From assembly GCF_022968795.1 (NCBI RefSeq), contig NZ_JALJRB010000023.1, forward strand, positions 1 through 64,000: a stretch of DNA of 64,000 nucleotides. The letters run 5' to 3'. Shown here piece by piece: positions 56,339-64,000 of this stretch (positions are counted from its first letter, which is position 1; every line of letters begins with the position of its first letter). The DNA comes from Desulfatitalea alkaliphila. GTDB lineage: Bacteria > Desulfobacterota > Desulfobacteria > Desulfobacterales > Desulfosarcinaceae. A model generated the notes under the pieces. That model did not search any database. It saw only the letters and a program-made list of their open reading frames with translations, and was not told the origin of the DNA. The translations under genes were made by a program, and so were the position numbers.

Positions 56339-58015
56339 ATGACCGGCGGCGTTTATCGTAAAATGGGGTTGGCGACCCTGATCATGACGGTTTCGGTCTT
56401 TCTGAGCCGCGCCCTGGGGGTGTTGCGCGAATCGACCATCGCCGCCCTGGGCGGGGCCGGCGTCGCCGTGGACGCCTACAAGGCGGCCTTCATCCTGCCG
56501 GAAATCCTCAACCACCTGCTGGCCAGCGGCTTTCTCTCCATCACTTTCATTCCCATCGTTGCCCGCTACCTGGCCCAAGACGACGCGGCCGGCGCCTGGC
56601 GCATCGCGTCCACCATTATCACCCTGCTCGGCGGTTTGCTGGCACTGCTGACCCTGGCGGCCATGGTGCTGACGCCCCAGCTCATCGCCATCGTGGTACC
56701 CGGCCGGGACGACCCCCAATTCCAGGCCATGGCCATCCGCATGACCCGCATCCTGCTGCCGGCCCAACTGTTTTTCTTCGCCGGCGGTATTTTCATGGCG
56801 GTGCAGTTCGTCAAGGAGCGCTTCCTGGTGCCGGCACTGGCGCCGCTGATCTACAACCTGGGCATCATTTTGGGCGGCCTGCTGCTCACGCCCCGCATGG
56901 GGGTGGAAGGCTTCGCCTGGGGCGCTTTGGCCGGCGCCCTGATCGGCAATTGCCTGCTGCAGTGGATCGGCGCCCGCCGCGCCGGTCTGCGGCTCTTCTT
57001 CTCGCCGGCCTGGCGGCACCCCGATCTGTCCGCCTACATCCGCCTGACCCTGCCCTTGATGGTGGGATTGACCATGACCTTTTCCACCGAAATCTTCTCC
57101 AAATTTTTCGGCAGCTATCTGCCGGCGGGGGCCATCGCCCACATCGATTATGCCTGGCGGATCATGCTGGTGCTTGTGGCCTTCTTCGGCCAGGCCGTGG
57201 GGGTGGCCGCCTATCCCTTCATGGCCCGCCTGGCGGCCCAGAATCAATTGGCCGAAATGAACCGCCTGCTCAACAACACCCTGCGCTACCTGGCGCTGGT
57301 GATACCAATGGCCGGCCTGCTGTTGGTCGTGCGCCACGAAGTGGTGCGGATACTGTTCGAACGCCGCGCCTTTCTGCCCGCCGATACCCAGGCCACGGCC
57401 CTGGCCCTGGCCGGCATGCTGCTGGGCGCCGCCGCCTTCGCCGCCCAGACCGTTGTCAATCGCGGCTTCTACGCCACGCGCAACACGCTGCTGCCCTCGG
57501 TCTACGGCTCCGCGGCGGTCATCGCCGGCCTGCCCCTATACTGGATCGGGATGACCACCCTGGGCGTCCTGGGCGTCGGGCTGGCCATCTCCTGCTCGGC
57601 CTTGATCCAAGTGGTTTTGCTGTATACCCTCTGGAACCGCCGCAGCGGCAACAGCGGCAGCCGTGAGGTCTACCGCTTTTACGGCAAAAGCATTCTGCTC
57701 ACCATTCCCGTTGCGGTTCTGCTGCTGTCTATCCATCGCATCCTATTACCGTGGATCGACACAACCGCCTTTGCCGGCAGCCTGCTGATGCTGATGGTGC
57801 AGGGCGTGCTGTTCCTGCTGCTGATGGCCGTTGCCGCGCGGCTTTTCAACATCGAAGAGGCCCGCATCCTGCGCCAACGCATTCAAAACCGTTTCAGCGG
57901 AAAACATAAAGCCCATTCCGCTACAGCACAAAGCGCGCCGCAACCCGACGCGGCAGAACAGCAAGCATCGACCAATAAACCCCCAAAGCCACCGAAAGGC
58001 GAGCCGCGACCATGA
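56339..58015 (+). CDS. murJ: Lipid II flippase MurJ
   Basis: A 558-aa inner-membrane protein that moves lipid II across the membrane for peptidoglycan synthesis. ATG at 56339 follows GAAGGAGTGTG; longer readings were rejected. About 14 hydrophobic segments; the first part has SRALGVLREST (near 24), the MurJ arginine motif, and FILPEILNHLLASGFLSITFIPI follows. VNRGFYATRNTLLPSVYG near 400 is also typical. The C-terminal tail (from about 505) is cytoplasmic and Pro/Lys-rich, longer than usual. The peptidase gene overlaps its stop as ATGA. Confidence 0.95.
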   Translation: MTGGVYRKMGLATLIMTVSVFLSRALGVLRESTIAALGGAGVAVDAYKAAFILPEILNHLLASGFLSITFIPIVARYLAQDDAAGAWRIASTIITLLGGLLALLTLAAMVLTPQLIAIVVPGRDDPQFQAMAIRMTRILLPAQLFFFAGGIFMAVQFVKERFLVPALAPLIYNLGIILGGLLLTPRMGVEGFAWGALAGALIGNCLLQWIGARRAGLRLFFSPAWRHPDLSAYIRLTLPLMVGLTMTFSTEIFSKFFGSYLPAGAIAHIDYAWRIMLVLVAFFGQAVGVAAYPFMARLAAQNQLAEMNRLLNNTLRYLALVIPMAGLLLVVRHEVVRILFERRAFLPADTQATALALAGMLLGAAAFAAQTVVNRGFYATRNTLLPSVYGSAAVIAGLPLYWIGMTTLGVLGVGLAISCSALIQVVLLYTLWNRRSGNSGSREVYRFYGKSILLTIPVAVLLLSIHRILLPWIDTTAFAGSLLMLMVQGVLFLLLMAVAARLFNIEEARILRQRIQNRFSGKHKAHSATAQSAPQPDAAEQQASTNKPPKPPKGEPRP

Positions 58016-59139
58016 AAGCAAGCCCTACGCCGCGCATCAACTCCCGTCGCCTGCAGCAATTGCTGCGCAAGATGGTCAACATCTACAGCCCCACCGGCAA
58101 GGAAGAAGACGTGGTGGACTTCGTCTACAATTACATCAAGCGCCACGGCCTGCCGGTGGTGCGCCAGCTGGTCAGCGACGGCCGGCACAACCTGATCGTG
58201 GAACCGGACGACATTGAAGCCCACATGCTGCTCATCGGCCATCTGGACACCACCGAAGCCTACGACCTGGACACTTCCGAATACAGCCAGGACGGAGACG
58301 AAGTGTTCGGGCTGGGCACCGCCGACATGAAAAGCGGCTGCGCCGCCATGGTGGAGGCGTTCCTGACCTTGTGGGAAAACGGCTGCGCCCACCTGCCGGT
58401 GGCCCTGGCGCTGGTGGTGGGCGAAGAAGAGACCGGCGACGGCGCCCAACGGCTGGTGCGCGAGTACGGCTTTTCCACGGCCATCGTGGGCGAACCCACC
58501 GACTTGCACCCCTGCATGAGCCACCACGGCTACCTGGAGATCCAACTGGTGACCAAGGGCCGCCGGGTGCACGCCAGCCTGGCCCAGGGCGCCAACGCGG
58601 CCACGTCCATGCTGCACTTGCTGCTGGAGTTCATCCAATACCTGGACCAGCACCTGGGCGATGCCGTCTACAATCTGCGCGATTTGACCAGCTCACGGTC
58701 GGGTTTTGCGGCTCCCGATTACTGCGAAGCCTGGATCGATCTGCACCTGCCGGCGCTGTCGGACATGGGCCAATTGACCTTCGCCCTGGAGGAGCTGCAC
58801 GCCGCCTATGCCAAAGCCCATCCGGAAAGCGATTCAGCCATCCATTTCGACACGATTCACGCCGGCTACGAGCTACCCCGCAAGGGGCCCATGCTGGAGC
58901 TGCTCAAACGGGTCTACAAGCGACACCGCTTGGCCTTTGCGCCGGGCAGTTTCCCCAGCCACTCGGACGCCAACATCCTCTGGGCGGCGGGCATCAAGCC
59001 GATTCTGCTGGGGCCCGGCAAGCTGGAAAAGGCCCACACCGCCGAAGAGTCGGTGCATTTGCCCCAGGTGTTGCAAGCCGCCCAGATCTACGTGGATCTG
59101 GCCATCGGCCTGGAGGAAAAGGAAGAAGAAAAGAAATGA
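58012..59139 (+). CDS. M20 family metallopeptidase (ArgE/DapE type)
   Basis: A 375-aa zinc hydrolase, start overlapping murJ stop. Metal and catalytic residues: IGHLDTTEAY (His, Asp), GLGTADMKSGCAAM (Asp), GEEETGDGAQ (catalytic Glu, metal Glu), GEPTDLHP (metal), and SHSDANILWAAG (terminal His). The dimerisation domain covers about 175-290. Family members deacylate amino acids or cut dipeptides. Coupling to murJ suggests a cell-wall peptide or amino-acid substrate, which is inference. The C-terminus is Glu/Lys-rich. Confidence 0.9.
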   Translation: MKASPTPRINSRRLQQLLRKMVNIYSPTGKEEDVVDFVYNYIKRHGLPVVRQLVSDGRHNLIVEPDDIEAHMLLIGHLDTTEAYDLDTSEYSQDGDEVFGLGTADMKSGCAAMVEAFLTLWENGCAHLPVALALVVGEEETGDGAQRLVREYGFSTAIVGEPTDLHPCMSHHGYLEIQLVTKGRRVHASLAQGANAATSMLHLLLEFIQYLDQHLGDAVYNLRDLTSSRSGFAAPDYCEAWIDLHLPALSDMGQLTFALEELHAAYAKAHPESDSAIHFDTIHAGYELPRKGPMLELLKRVYKRHRLAFAPGSFPSHSDANILWAAGIKPILLGPGKLEKAHTAEESVHLPQVLQAAQIYVDLAIGLEEKEEEKK

Positions 59140-59184
59140 GCGCCGCGAGCGGCCGATAGGCAGAGCCCGATGGGCATCGGTGCA

Positions 59185-60252
59185 TCAGGCCACCACCATC
59201 GCCTTTTCCGGACAGATCTCCTGGCAGCAGAAGCAGAGAATGCACAGATCGGGATCCACCACCGGCAGATCGTCCACCATGCGCAGGGCACCGACCGGGC
59301 ATTGATCCACGCAGGTGCCGCAGGCCGTGCAAAGCGCGGGATCGGCCTTGGGACGCAAAACGGTCTTGCTGTGCAACAGTTGCTGCACCACCTCCTGGCC
59401 GGGCCGAGGGGCACCTTCCATGGGCGGCAGTTTGAAATCGAGCACCCGGCGCAACGCGCCCTCCAGTTCGATGGCCGCCAGGTCGCAGTCGCCCAGCCCC
59501 ATCTCCCGGGCCTTTTGCAGAAAGGGCAACTGGTCCGGCACGCAGCCCATCATGTGGGCCACCACCGTATCCATGGCCACCGCGTTGTCGGCGGCCAGAA
59601 TCAGGCCGATGTCGCGCAGGTCGGGCGAGGCCGGGCCGTTGCCCTCCATGCCCACCACCGCATCCATGATGAACAGATCCGGCACCCGCAGGTTGAACAC
59701 CTCCACCACCACCTGCTGAAAACGCCGCGGCGATCCGGCCGCCTTGTGCAGCTTGGCCTTCTGGGCGCCGGGCAGCAGACCGTAGCTGTTCTTGATGGCC
59801 CCGGTTAGGACGGTCAGCCCGTGGGTCTTGAACTTAGGCAGACTAATGATCACATCGGCGTCCAACACCGCCCGCGACAGGCTCACCCGGGGCATGTATT
59901 GCGGGTTGAAGTCCACCTGGCGCGAATCGTCACCGATATTGCGGTAATAGCCTTTGGCGGCCGCCATCAGCCCGGTCTCGGTGAAACAGCGCTCGTTGGC
60001 GCCGTAACCCATCAGGCCGGGATTGTCGCCCACCACGATTTCGGCCGGCGCCATGGCTTCCACCTGCGCCACCACCGCTTGCAGCACCGCCGGATGGGTG
60101 ACGATGCCCTCCTCGGGCTTGGAGGCCCGCAGGACGTTGGGTTTGATCAACACCTTTTTGCCTCTGAGGTCCAGGGGAAACAGTTCGAAGGCCCGTCGCA
60201 CGGCCGGCAAGACATTGTCGTAGGTGGCGGGATGGATCAGAACCTTGGGCAT
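59185..60252 (-). CDS. DUF362 protein with two 4Fe-4S ferredoxin clusters
   Basis: A 355-aa cytoplasmic protein. ATG at 60252 follows CCGAGGAGGCGTC. The DUF362 domain (1-290) has KKVLIKPNVLRAS, EIVVGDNPGLMG, ISLPKFKTHGLTVLTGAIKNSYG and GMEGNGPA. Two ferredoxin motifs end the protein: CTACGTCVDQCPVGAL (near 308) and CILCFCCQEICP (near 337). The biochemical role of this family is unknown; redox signalling or metal handling is often proposed. It is 25 bases downstream of the CoA-disulfide-reductase-like gene and likely cotranscribed. Confidence 0.9.
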   Translation of the reverse strand: MPKVLIHPATYDNVLPAVRRAFELFPLDLRGKKVLIKPNVLRASKPEEGIVTHPAVLQAVVAQVEAMAPAEIVVGDNPGLMGYGANERCFTETGLMAAAKGYYRNIGDDSRQVDFNPQYMPRVSLSRAVLDADVIISLPKFKTHGLTVLTGAIKNSYGLLPGAQKAKLHKAAGSPRRFQQVVVEVFNLRVPDLFIMDAVVGMEGNGPASPDLRDIGLILAADNAVAMDTVVAHMMGCVPDQLPFLQKAREMGLGDCDLAAIELEGALRRVLDFKLPPMEGAPRPGQEVVQQLLHSKTVLRPKADPALCTACGTCVDQCPVGALRMVDDLPVVDPDLCILCFCCQEICPEKAMVVA

Positions 60253-60277
60253 GACGCCTCCTCGGAGTTGGTGTGGT

Positions 60278-61945
60278 TTACAAATATTTGGCCGATTCGT
60301 GCATCAGGTAGGTTTTGAAACCGCCGCTGATGTTCTTCACCGTAAAGCCGTGTTGGGACAGCGCCCGGGCCGCATAATAGGAGCGTTGCCCCACGAAACA
60401 GTAGGTCCGGATCTCCCGGTCCCGGGGCAAGGCATCCATGCGCGCGCGCAGCTCGTCCAGGGGCACGTGCAGTGCATCGTCCAGGTGATCCTGGTTGTAC
60501 TCTTCCACATCGCGTACATCCAGAATCAGGGCATCGCTCTGTTCCAGATCCTCCCAGTGGGCCAGGGACGCATCCCCGCGCAACACGTTGGCGGCGATCA
60601 TGCCCGCCATGTTGATCGGGTCCTTGGCCGACCCGAACTGCGGCGCGTAGCACAGTTCGCTCTCTTCCAAATCGAACACCGTGGCGTGCATCTGAATGGC
60701 CATGGCGATCACATCGATCCGCTTTTCCACCCCCGCCTGGCCCACCGCCTGGGCGCCCACGATGCGCCCGCCCTTCTTGGTGAAGATCAACTTCAGGCTG
60801 ATGGGCACGGCGCCGGGGTAGTATCCGGCATGATGGCCGGGGTGCAGGTAGATCTTCTCCATCTGCTCCCACATGCCCAAGCGCTTGAGGGTCTTTTCAC
60901 TGGCACCGGTGAAGGCGGCCACCTGGCCCAGGACGCCCACTACCGAGGTGCCCTGCACGCCGCGAAAACCATGCTGGCGGCCCATGATCACATCGGCGGC
61001 AATGCGCCCCTGGCGATTGGCGGGACCGGCCAGGGGTACCACGGCGGTGGCGCCGGTGACCACATCCCGCACCTCCACCGCATCCCCCACGGCCCAGATG
61101 CACGGGTCGCTGCTGCGCATGTGGGGATCCACTTGGATGCCGCCGCTCTCCCCGATGGCCAGATCGGCCGCCCGGGCCAGATCGATGTTGGGCCGCACCC
61201 CGATGCACATGATGACCAGATCGGTTTCCAGCCGGCCGCCCGATGCCAGGGTCAACGCCAGCCGATGGCCCTCCCCCGGATCGAACCGTTCCACCCCTTC
61301 GTTCAAACGAAGGCCGACCTTTTGGCCGATCAGGCTCTCGTGAATCGGTGCCGCCATCTCCGGATCGAGCAGGGGCATCACCTGGGGCTGCTTCTCCACC
61401 ACGGTCACCGCCAGCCCCCGCTTGTGCAGGTTTTCCACCATCTCCATGCCGATGTAGCCGCCGCCCACGACAACGGCCTCGCGGGCCTCGTATTGATCGA
61501 TCCACTGCCGGATTCGGCGGCTGTCGGGAATGGTGCGCACCGAAAAGATGCCGGGCAGTTGAATGCCCGGCATATCGGGCCGGATGGCCCGGGCGCCGGG
61601 GGATAGTACCAGGGCGTCGTAATGTTCGGTGTAAATGGCGCCCTGCTCCAGATCGTTGACCTCGACAAGCTGCCGCTCCCGGTCGATGCGCACCACCTCC
61701 GAGCGCAGGCGCACGTCGATATTGAAGCGTTGGCGGAACATCTCGGGGGTGGCCACCAGCAGGTGCTCCTCGTCCTTGATGACGTCCCCTACGTAGTAAG
61801 GCAATCCGCAGTTGGCAAACGAGACATGGGGACCGCGGTCGAACATGATGATTTCGGCGGTCTCCGACAGACGGCGGCAACGGGCCGCGCAAGAAGCGCC
61901 GCCGGCCACGCCGCCGACAATGAGAATGCGTTGATGATCGGACAT
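60278..61945 (-). CDS. CoA-disulfide reductase-like flavoprotein with rhodanese domain
   Basis: A 555-aa protein. ATG at 61945 follows GAAAGGTGAAAAC. FAD-binding ILIVGGVAGGASCAARCRRL (near 8), redox Cys in SFANCGLPYYVG (near 45), NAD-binding VVVGGGYIGMEMVENL (near 157), and a dimer domain to about 450. The C-terminal rhodanese domain (about 460-555) has LILDVRDVEEY and the active loop CFVGQRSYYAARAL. This fused form reduces CoA disulfides, polysulfide or CoA persulfide (Cdr/Npsr/RhdN types). It fits sulfur metabolism in an anaerobe. Confidence 0.93.
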   Translation of the reverse strand: MSDHQRILIVGGVAGGASCAARCRRLSETAEIIMFDRGPHVSFANCGLPYYVGDVIKDEEHLLVATPEMFRQRFNIDVRLRSEVVRIDRERQLVEVNDLEQGAIYTEHYDALVLSPGARAIRPDMPGIQLPGIFSVRTIPDSRRIRQWIDQYEAREAVVVGGGYIGMEMVENLHKRGLAVTVVEKQPQVMPLLDPEMAAPIHESLIGQKVGLRLNEGVERFDPGEGHRLALTLASGGRLETDLVIMCIGVRPNIDLARAADLAIGESGGIQVDPHMRSSDPCIWAVGDAVEVRDVVTGATAVVPLAGPANRQGRIAADVIMGRQHGFRGVQGTSVVGVLGQVAAFTGASEKTLKRLGMWEQMEKIYLHPGHHAGYYPGAVPISLKLIFTKKGGRIVGAQAVGQAGVEKRIDVIAMAIQMHATVFDLEESELCYAPQFGSAKDPINMAGMIAANVLRGDASLAHWEDLEQSDALILDVRDVEEYNQDHLDDALHVPLDELRARMDALPRDREIRTYCFVGQRSYYAARALSQHGFTVKNISGGFKTYLMHESAKYL

Positions 61946-62135
61946 GTTTTCACCTTTCTGCATAAAATGAACCCTGGGGATCAGACCGGGCAATGTGTGC
62001 CGCCATCGTCATCGGTGATCGGGTACAAGCGGTCTGCGGTACAAAGCCCCGCATCCCGATTTGGTAGCTGAATTTCTGCATGATCGTCAAACGATTTTAT
62101 GGTACCCTTCCGCCCAGGTGAAAGGATGCTAAATC

Positions 62136-63167
62136 ATGCCGCGGCTCTACATCGAAGAGTATACCCAGGCCCTCAAAGGCAAGACGGTGTGCATTGCATG
62201 CCGGGAGGGCATTTTGCGGGATCACTTCGCGGCGGTGCTCGACGACATCAAGCTGCTCAACCGGCAGGGCATCAAGACCGACCTTTACCACAATATCCCC
62301 AACCGGTTCGCCAATCGTAAATACTTCCAACTGCTCAGGGAACGCTTGCCCGAAACCCGCGTCGTGCGCGTACCGTCGGATGCCGATTTCTACACCCACG
62401 TGTTGGACCATGAGGAGAAGGTGAACAAACTGATTTTCCTGGAGCGCAAGGCGCTGATCGACCCGACGGGCCGCCGAATCAACACCCTCACCACCGAGGG
62501 CGTCCGCCAAAGCATTTCCACCTGGGGCGATCTGATCGCCAACACCAACTTCAAGGGGGCGCTGGAACGGATCTGCATCCGCATCGAAAGCGGCCAATAC
62601 GACCGGGTCCACATCCTGCCGGCCGGCAAAAACGTTATCAAACACGAACTGTTCACCATCGAGGGATGCGGCACCCTGATCGCCAACAATTTCGGGGAAC
62701 GGTTCCAGGCGGTGACCACCGAGGAGGATTTGCACGTCATCGACGGCATCCTCAAACTCTACCGCAGCGAAGGGTATCTCAAGCCTCGCACCAAGGCGTA
62801 CCTGATGGAGAAACATGCCAATTTCTACGTCACCCTGATCGATGACATCGTGGTGGGCTGCGTGGAAAAGAGACAGATCGACCCGGCCACGGTGGAGATC
62901 GCCGCCCTGGCCATCTCCACCAAGTTCCGTCACCAGCGGGTGGGGCTGTTCACCCTGCGTGCCTTCCTCGACACCTTCACCAAGCAGGGCTATCGCCGGT
63001 TCATCTCCCTGACCAACAACCCCAACCTGATCAAACTGTACGAGGAGCTGGGATTCCGGCGCTGCCGGCCGACGGAATACCCCGACCGCCAGGCCCGCTC
63101 CCCCGGCGTGGCCATGTTCTTCCTGGAAGCGGCCACGGAAAAAGCCCCGGATGGCTTGATTCTTTGA
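62136..63167 (+). CDS. ArgA-like N-acetyltransferase with amino-acid-kinase-like domain
   Basis: A 343-aa protein. ATG at 62136 follows AAAGGATGCTAAATC. The N-terminal two thirds (1-190) resemble a reduced amino acid kinase fold (GKTVCIACREGIL, LLNRQGIKTDLYHNIPNR, KNVIKHELFTIEGCGTLI) without clear ATP-binding lysines. The C-terminal GNAT domain (200-343) has VEIAALAISTKFRHQRVGLFTLRAF (acetyl-CoA loop variant) and SLTNNPNLIKLYEELGFRR. The arrangement matches N-acetylglutamate synthases with a degenerate kinase domain. Arginine synthesis is likely but unproven. Confidence 0.75.
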   Translation: MPRLYIEEYTQALKGKTVCIACREGILRDHFAAVLDDIKLLNRQGIKTDLYHNIPNRFANRKYFQLLRERLPETRVVRVPSDADFYTHVLDHEEKVNKLIFLERKALIDPTGRRINTLTTEGVRQSISTWGDLIANTNFKGALERICIRIESGQYDRVHILPAGKNVIKHELFTIEGCGTLIANNFGERFQAVTTEEDLHVIDGILKLYRSEGYLKPRTKAYLMEKHANFYVTLIDDIVVGCVEKRQIDPATVEIAALAISTKFRHQRVGLFTLRAFLDTFTKQGYRRFISLTNNPNLIKLYEELGFRRCRPTEYPDRQARSPGVAMFFLEAATEKAPDGLIL

Positions 63168-63218
63168 ATGGGAGCAGCCCGGGGAAAGGGCATCGCTGCA
63201 TTCATTGTTTTCTACTTG

Positions 63219-63779
63219 TCATACACCCGATCCGACATGGCCATCTGCTTCACCTTCACTATGCGCCAGCATGAAGGCCATGAATCCCGCCGCATCGGCC
63301 GCCACGTGGTGCACGCCGCAGCGCGTGGCCAGGTCGGGGTCGTAGCGGAAAGCCGGCCCGCCGGCGATCAATCGGGTCTCCGAAGGCAGCTGTCGTGCCA
63401 CCAGGGCCAAGTCCGCCTCGCTGTCCAACCAGAGCACGGTGAGGCCCAAAAAGGCCGGCCGATAGTCGTGACAGGCGTGCACGATCGCATCCGGCGGGCG
63501 GCGCAACCCCAAAGGGGTCACCACCATCCCAATGGCCGCGGCGAATCGCTCGATCAGCGCCAAACCCTGGCCGATGGCATCGTCCAGAGTGGCCGTCAGC
63601 AAACGGGGCGGACGGCGCCAGAGCCCTTTGCCGCCCATGCGCTGCCGCAGTTGCAGCAGCTCCTCGGCCGCCGCCATCATCTGCTCCCCAGAAGCCGGCC
63701 CCTGCGTTTGCAGACGGCGGCACAGCGCCGCCAACCCTTGACGCAACGCAGGTGCGTGATCTTCCGTCGCCATCATCAT
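63219..63779 (-). CDS. B12-binding-domain-like hypothetical protein
   Basis: A 186-aa protein starting in the TGA of the upstream gene (several ATGs at 63779, 63776, 63773; a GTG at 63782 is possible). The N-terminal half is helical (LRQGLAALCRRLQ, EELLQLRQRM). The C-terminal half is a Rossmann-like fold resembling cobalamin-binding domains (VVTPLG, PDAIVHACHDYRPAFLGLTVLW, LPSETRLIAGGPAFRYDP) but lacks the DxHxxG cobalt-ligand motif. It may be a sensor-like domain without B12. Coupled to the protease gene. Confidence 0.6.
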   Translation of the reverse strand: MMMATEDHAPALRQGLAALCRRLQTQGPASGEQMMAAAEELLQLRQRMGGKGLWRRPPRLLTATLDDAIGQGLALIERFAAAIGMVVTPLGLRRPPDAIVHACHDYRPAFLGLTVLWLDSEADLALVARQLPSETRLIAGGPAFRYDPDLATRCGVHHVAADAAGFMAFMLAHSEGEADGHVGSGV

Positions 63780-64000
63780 CACCTGAACAGCAGTGAAAGG
63801 GTGAAGATCGTCAGGTTGCCCGCGGCATGGATGGTGATGGGCACCATCAAATTGCGGTACCGTTCATAGGTCAGGGCGAACACCACCCCCCCGGCGATCT
63901 GGGTGTAGGGAATGCCGTGAACGGCATGCAGCAAAACGAAAACGGCGGTGCTGACCACAAGGGCGACGACCACCCCCCAGCGGCGCAAAAAGGTGTAAAA
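63779..64000 (-). CDS. CPBP family intramembrane metalloprotease (5' end beyond window)
   Basis: The last 73 residues of a protein that enters from the right edge. FVLLHAVHG (F-x3-H) and ITIHAAGN (H-x3-N) match conserved motifs 3 and 4 of CPBP/Abi proteases; a third hydrophobic helix ends the protein. RYRNLMVPITIHAAGN is typical. The catalytic Glu-Glu motif would lie outside the window. Its stop overlaps the following gene start. Confidence 0.85.
   Translation of the reverse strand, partial: FYTFLRRWGVVVALVVSTAVFVLLHAVHGIPYTQIAGGVVFALTYERYRNLMVPITIHAAGNLTIFTLSLLFR

Overview
The window looks like chromosome of a GC-rich, strictly anaerobic Desulfobacterota-type bacterium, probably a sulfate reducer related to Desulfosarcina. 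This is inferred from gene content: a desulforedoxin-like protein, tungsten and molybdenum oxidoreductases, indolepyruvate:ferredoxin oxidoreductase, selenium metabolism with a selenoprotein SelD, TauE/SafE carriers and many Fe-S flavoproteins. No sulfate-reduction core genes and no rRNA are present, so the taxon is not proven.

Layout. 0.2-3.4 kb: secreted zinc hydrolase, TauE/SafE carrier and small membrane partner. 3.9 kb: tRNA-Ala(CGC). 4.1-8.3 kb: FAD/Fe-S D-lactate-type dehydrogenase and LarA-like racemase in one operon. 8.5-10.5 kb: desulforedoxin-like protein, LexA, REP-associated transposase. 10.6-14.0 kb: membrane protein, histidine kinase and sigma-54 activator. 14.7-28.1 kb: co-directional redox region (Mo-bisMGD enzyme, four-cluster ferredoxin, GltD-like flavoprotein, IorAB, MFS carrier, DUF1847, tungsten AOR, MoaD-like carrier, acyl-CoA dehydrogenase), preceded by a sigma-54-like promoter and a nested inverted repeat. 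28.1-31.4 kb, opposite strand: MoxR/VWA pair and MetE-core-like protein. 31.6-37.7 kb: zinc-ribbon protein, TatA, then selenium genes (Sec-containing selD, yedF, NifS-like desulfurase) interrupted by large palindromes. 38.4-48.0 kb: Fe-alcohol dehydrogenase, hybrid kinase, cNMP/methyltransferase protein, pyruvate phosphate dikinase. 48.1-56 kb: antitoxin remnant, tiny zinc-ribbon gene, pheA, ydbH-ynbE-ydbL, tautomerase, HU, enoyl-CoA hydratase, dodecin. 56.3-64 kb: murJ, M20 peptidase, DUF362 ferredoxin protein, CoA-disulfide-reductase-like/rhodanese protein, ArgA-like acetyltransferase, B12-domain-like protein and a truncated CPBP protease.

How it may work together. The 14.7-28 kb genes would fit oxidation of 2-oxo acids, aldehydes and acyl-CoAs, perhaps from aromatic or branched amino acids, passing electrons through ferredoxin and NAD(P)H. 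The divergent kinase/activator pair is the obvious candidate regulator, and the CoxD/CoxE-like AAA/VWA pair could mature the Mo/W enzymes. In the selenium region, NifS-like desulfurase, YedF and SelD would mobilise selenium to selenophosphate.

Three dispersed repeat families occupy intergenic space: GGGGACG-ended palindromes (possible targets of the resident transposase), GGCATGCC palindromes, and an AT-rich TTAAAACTTAA repeat.
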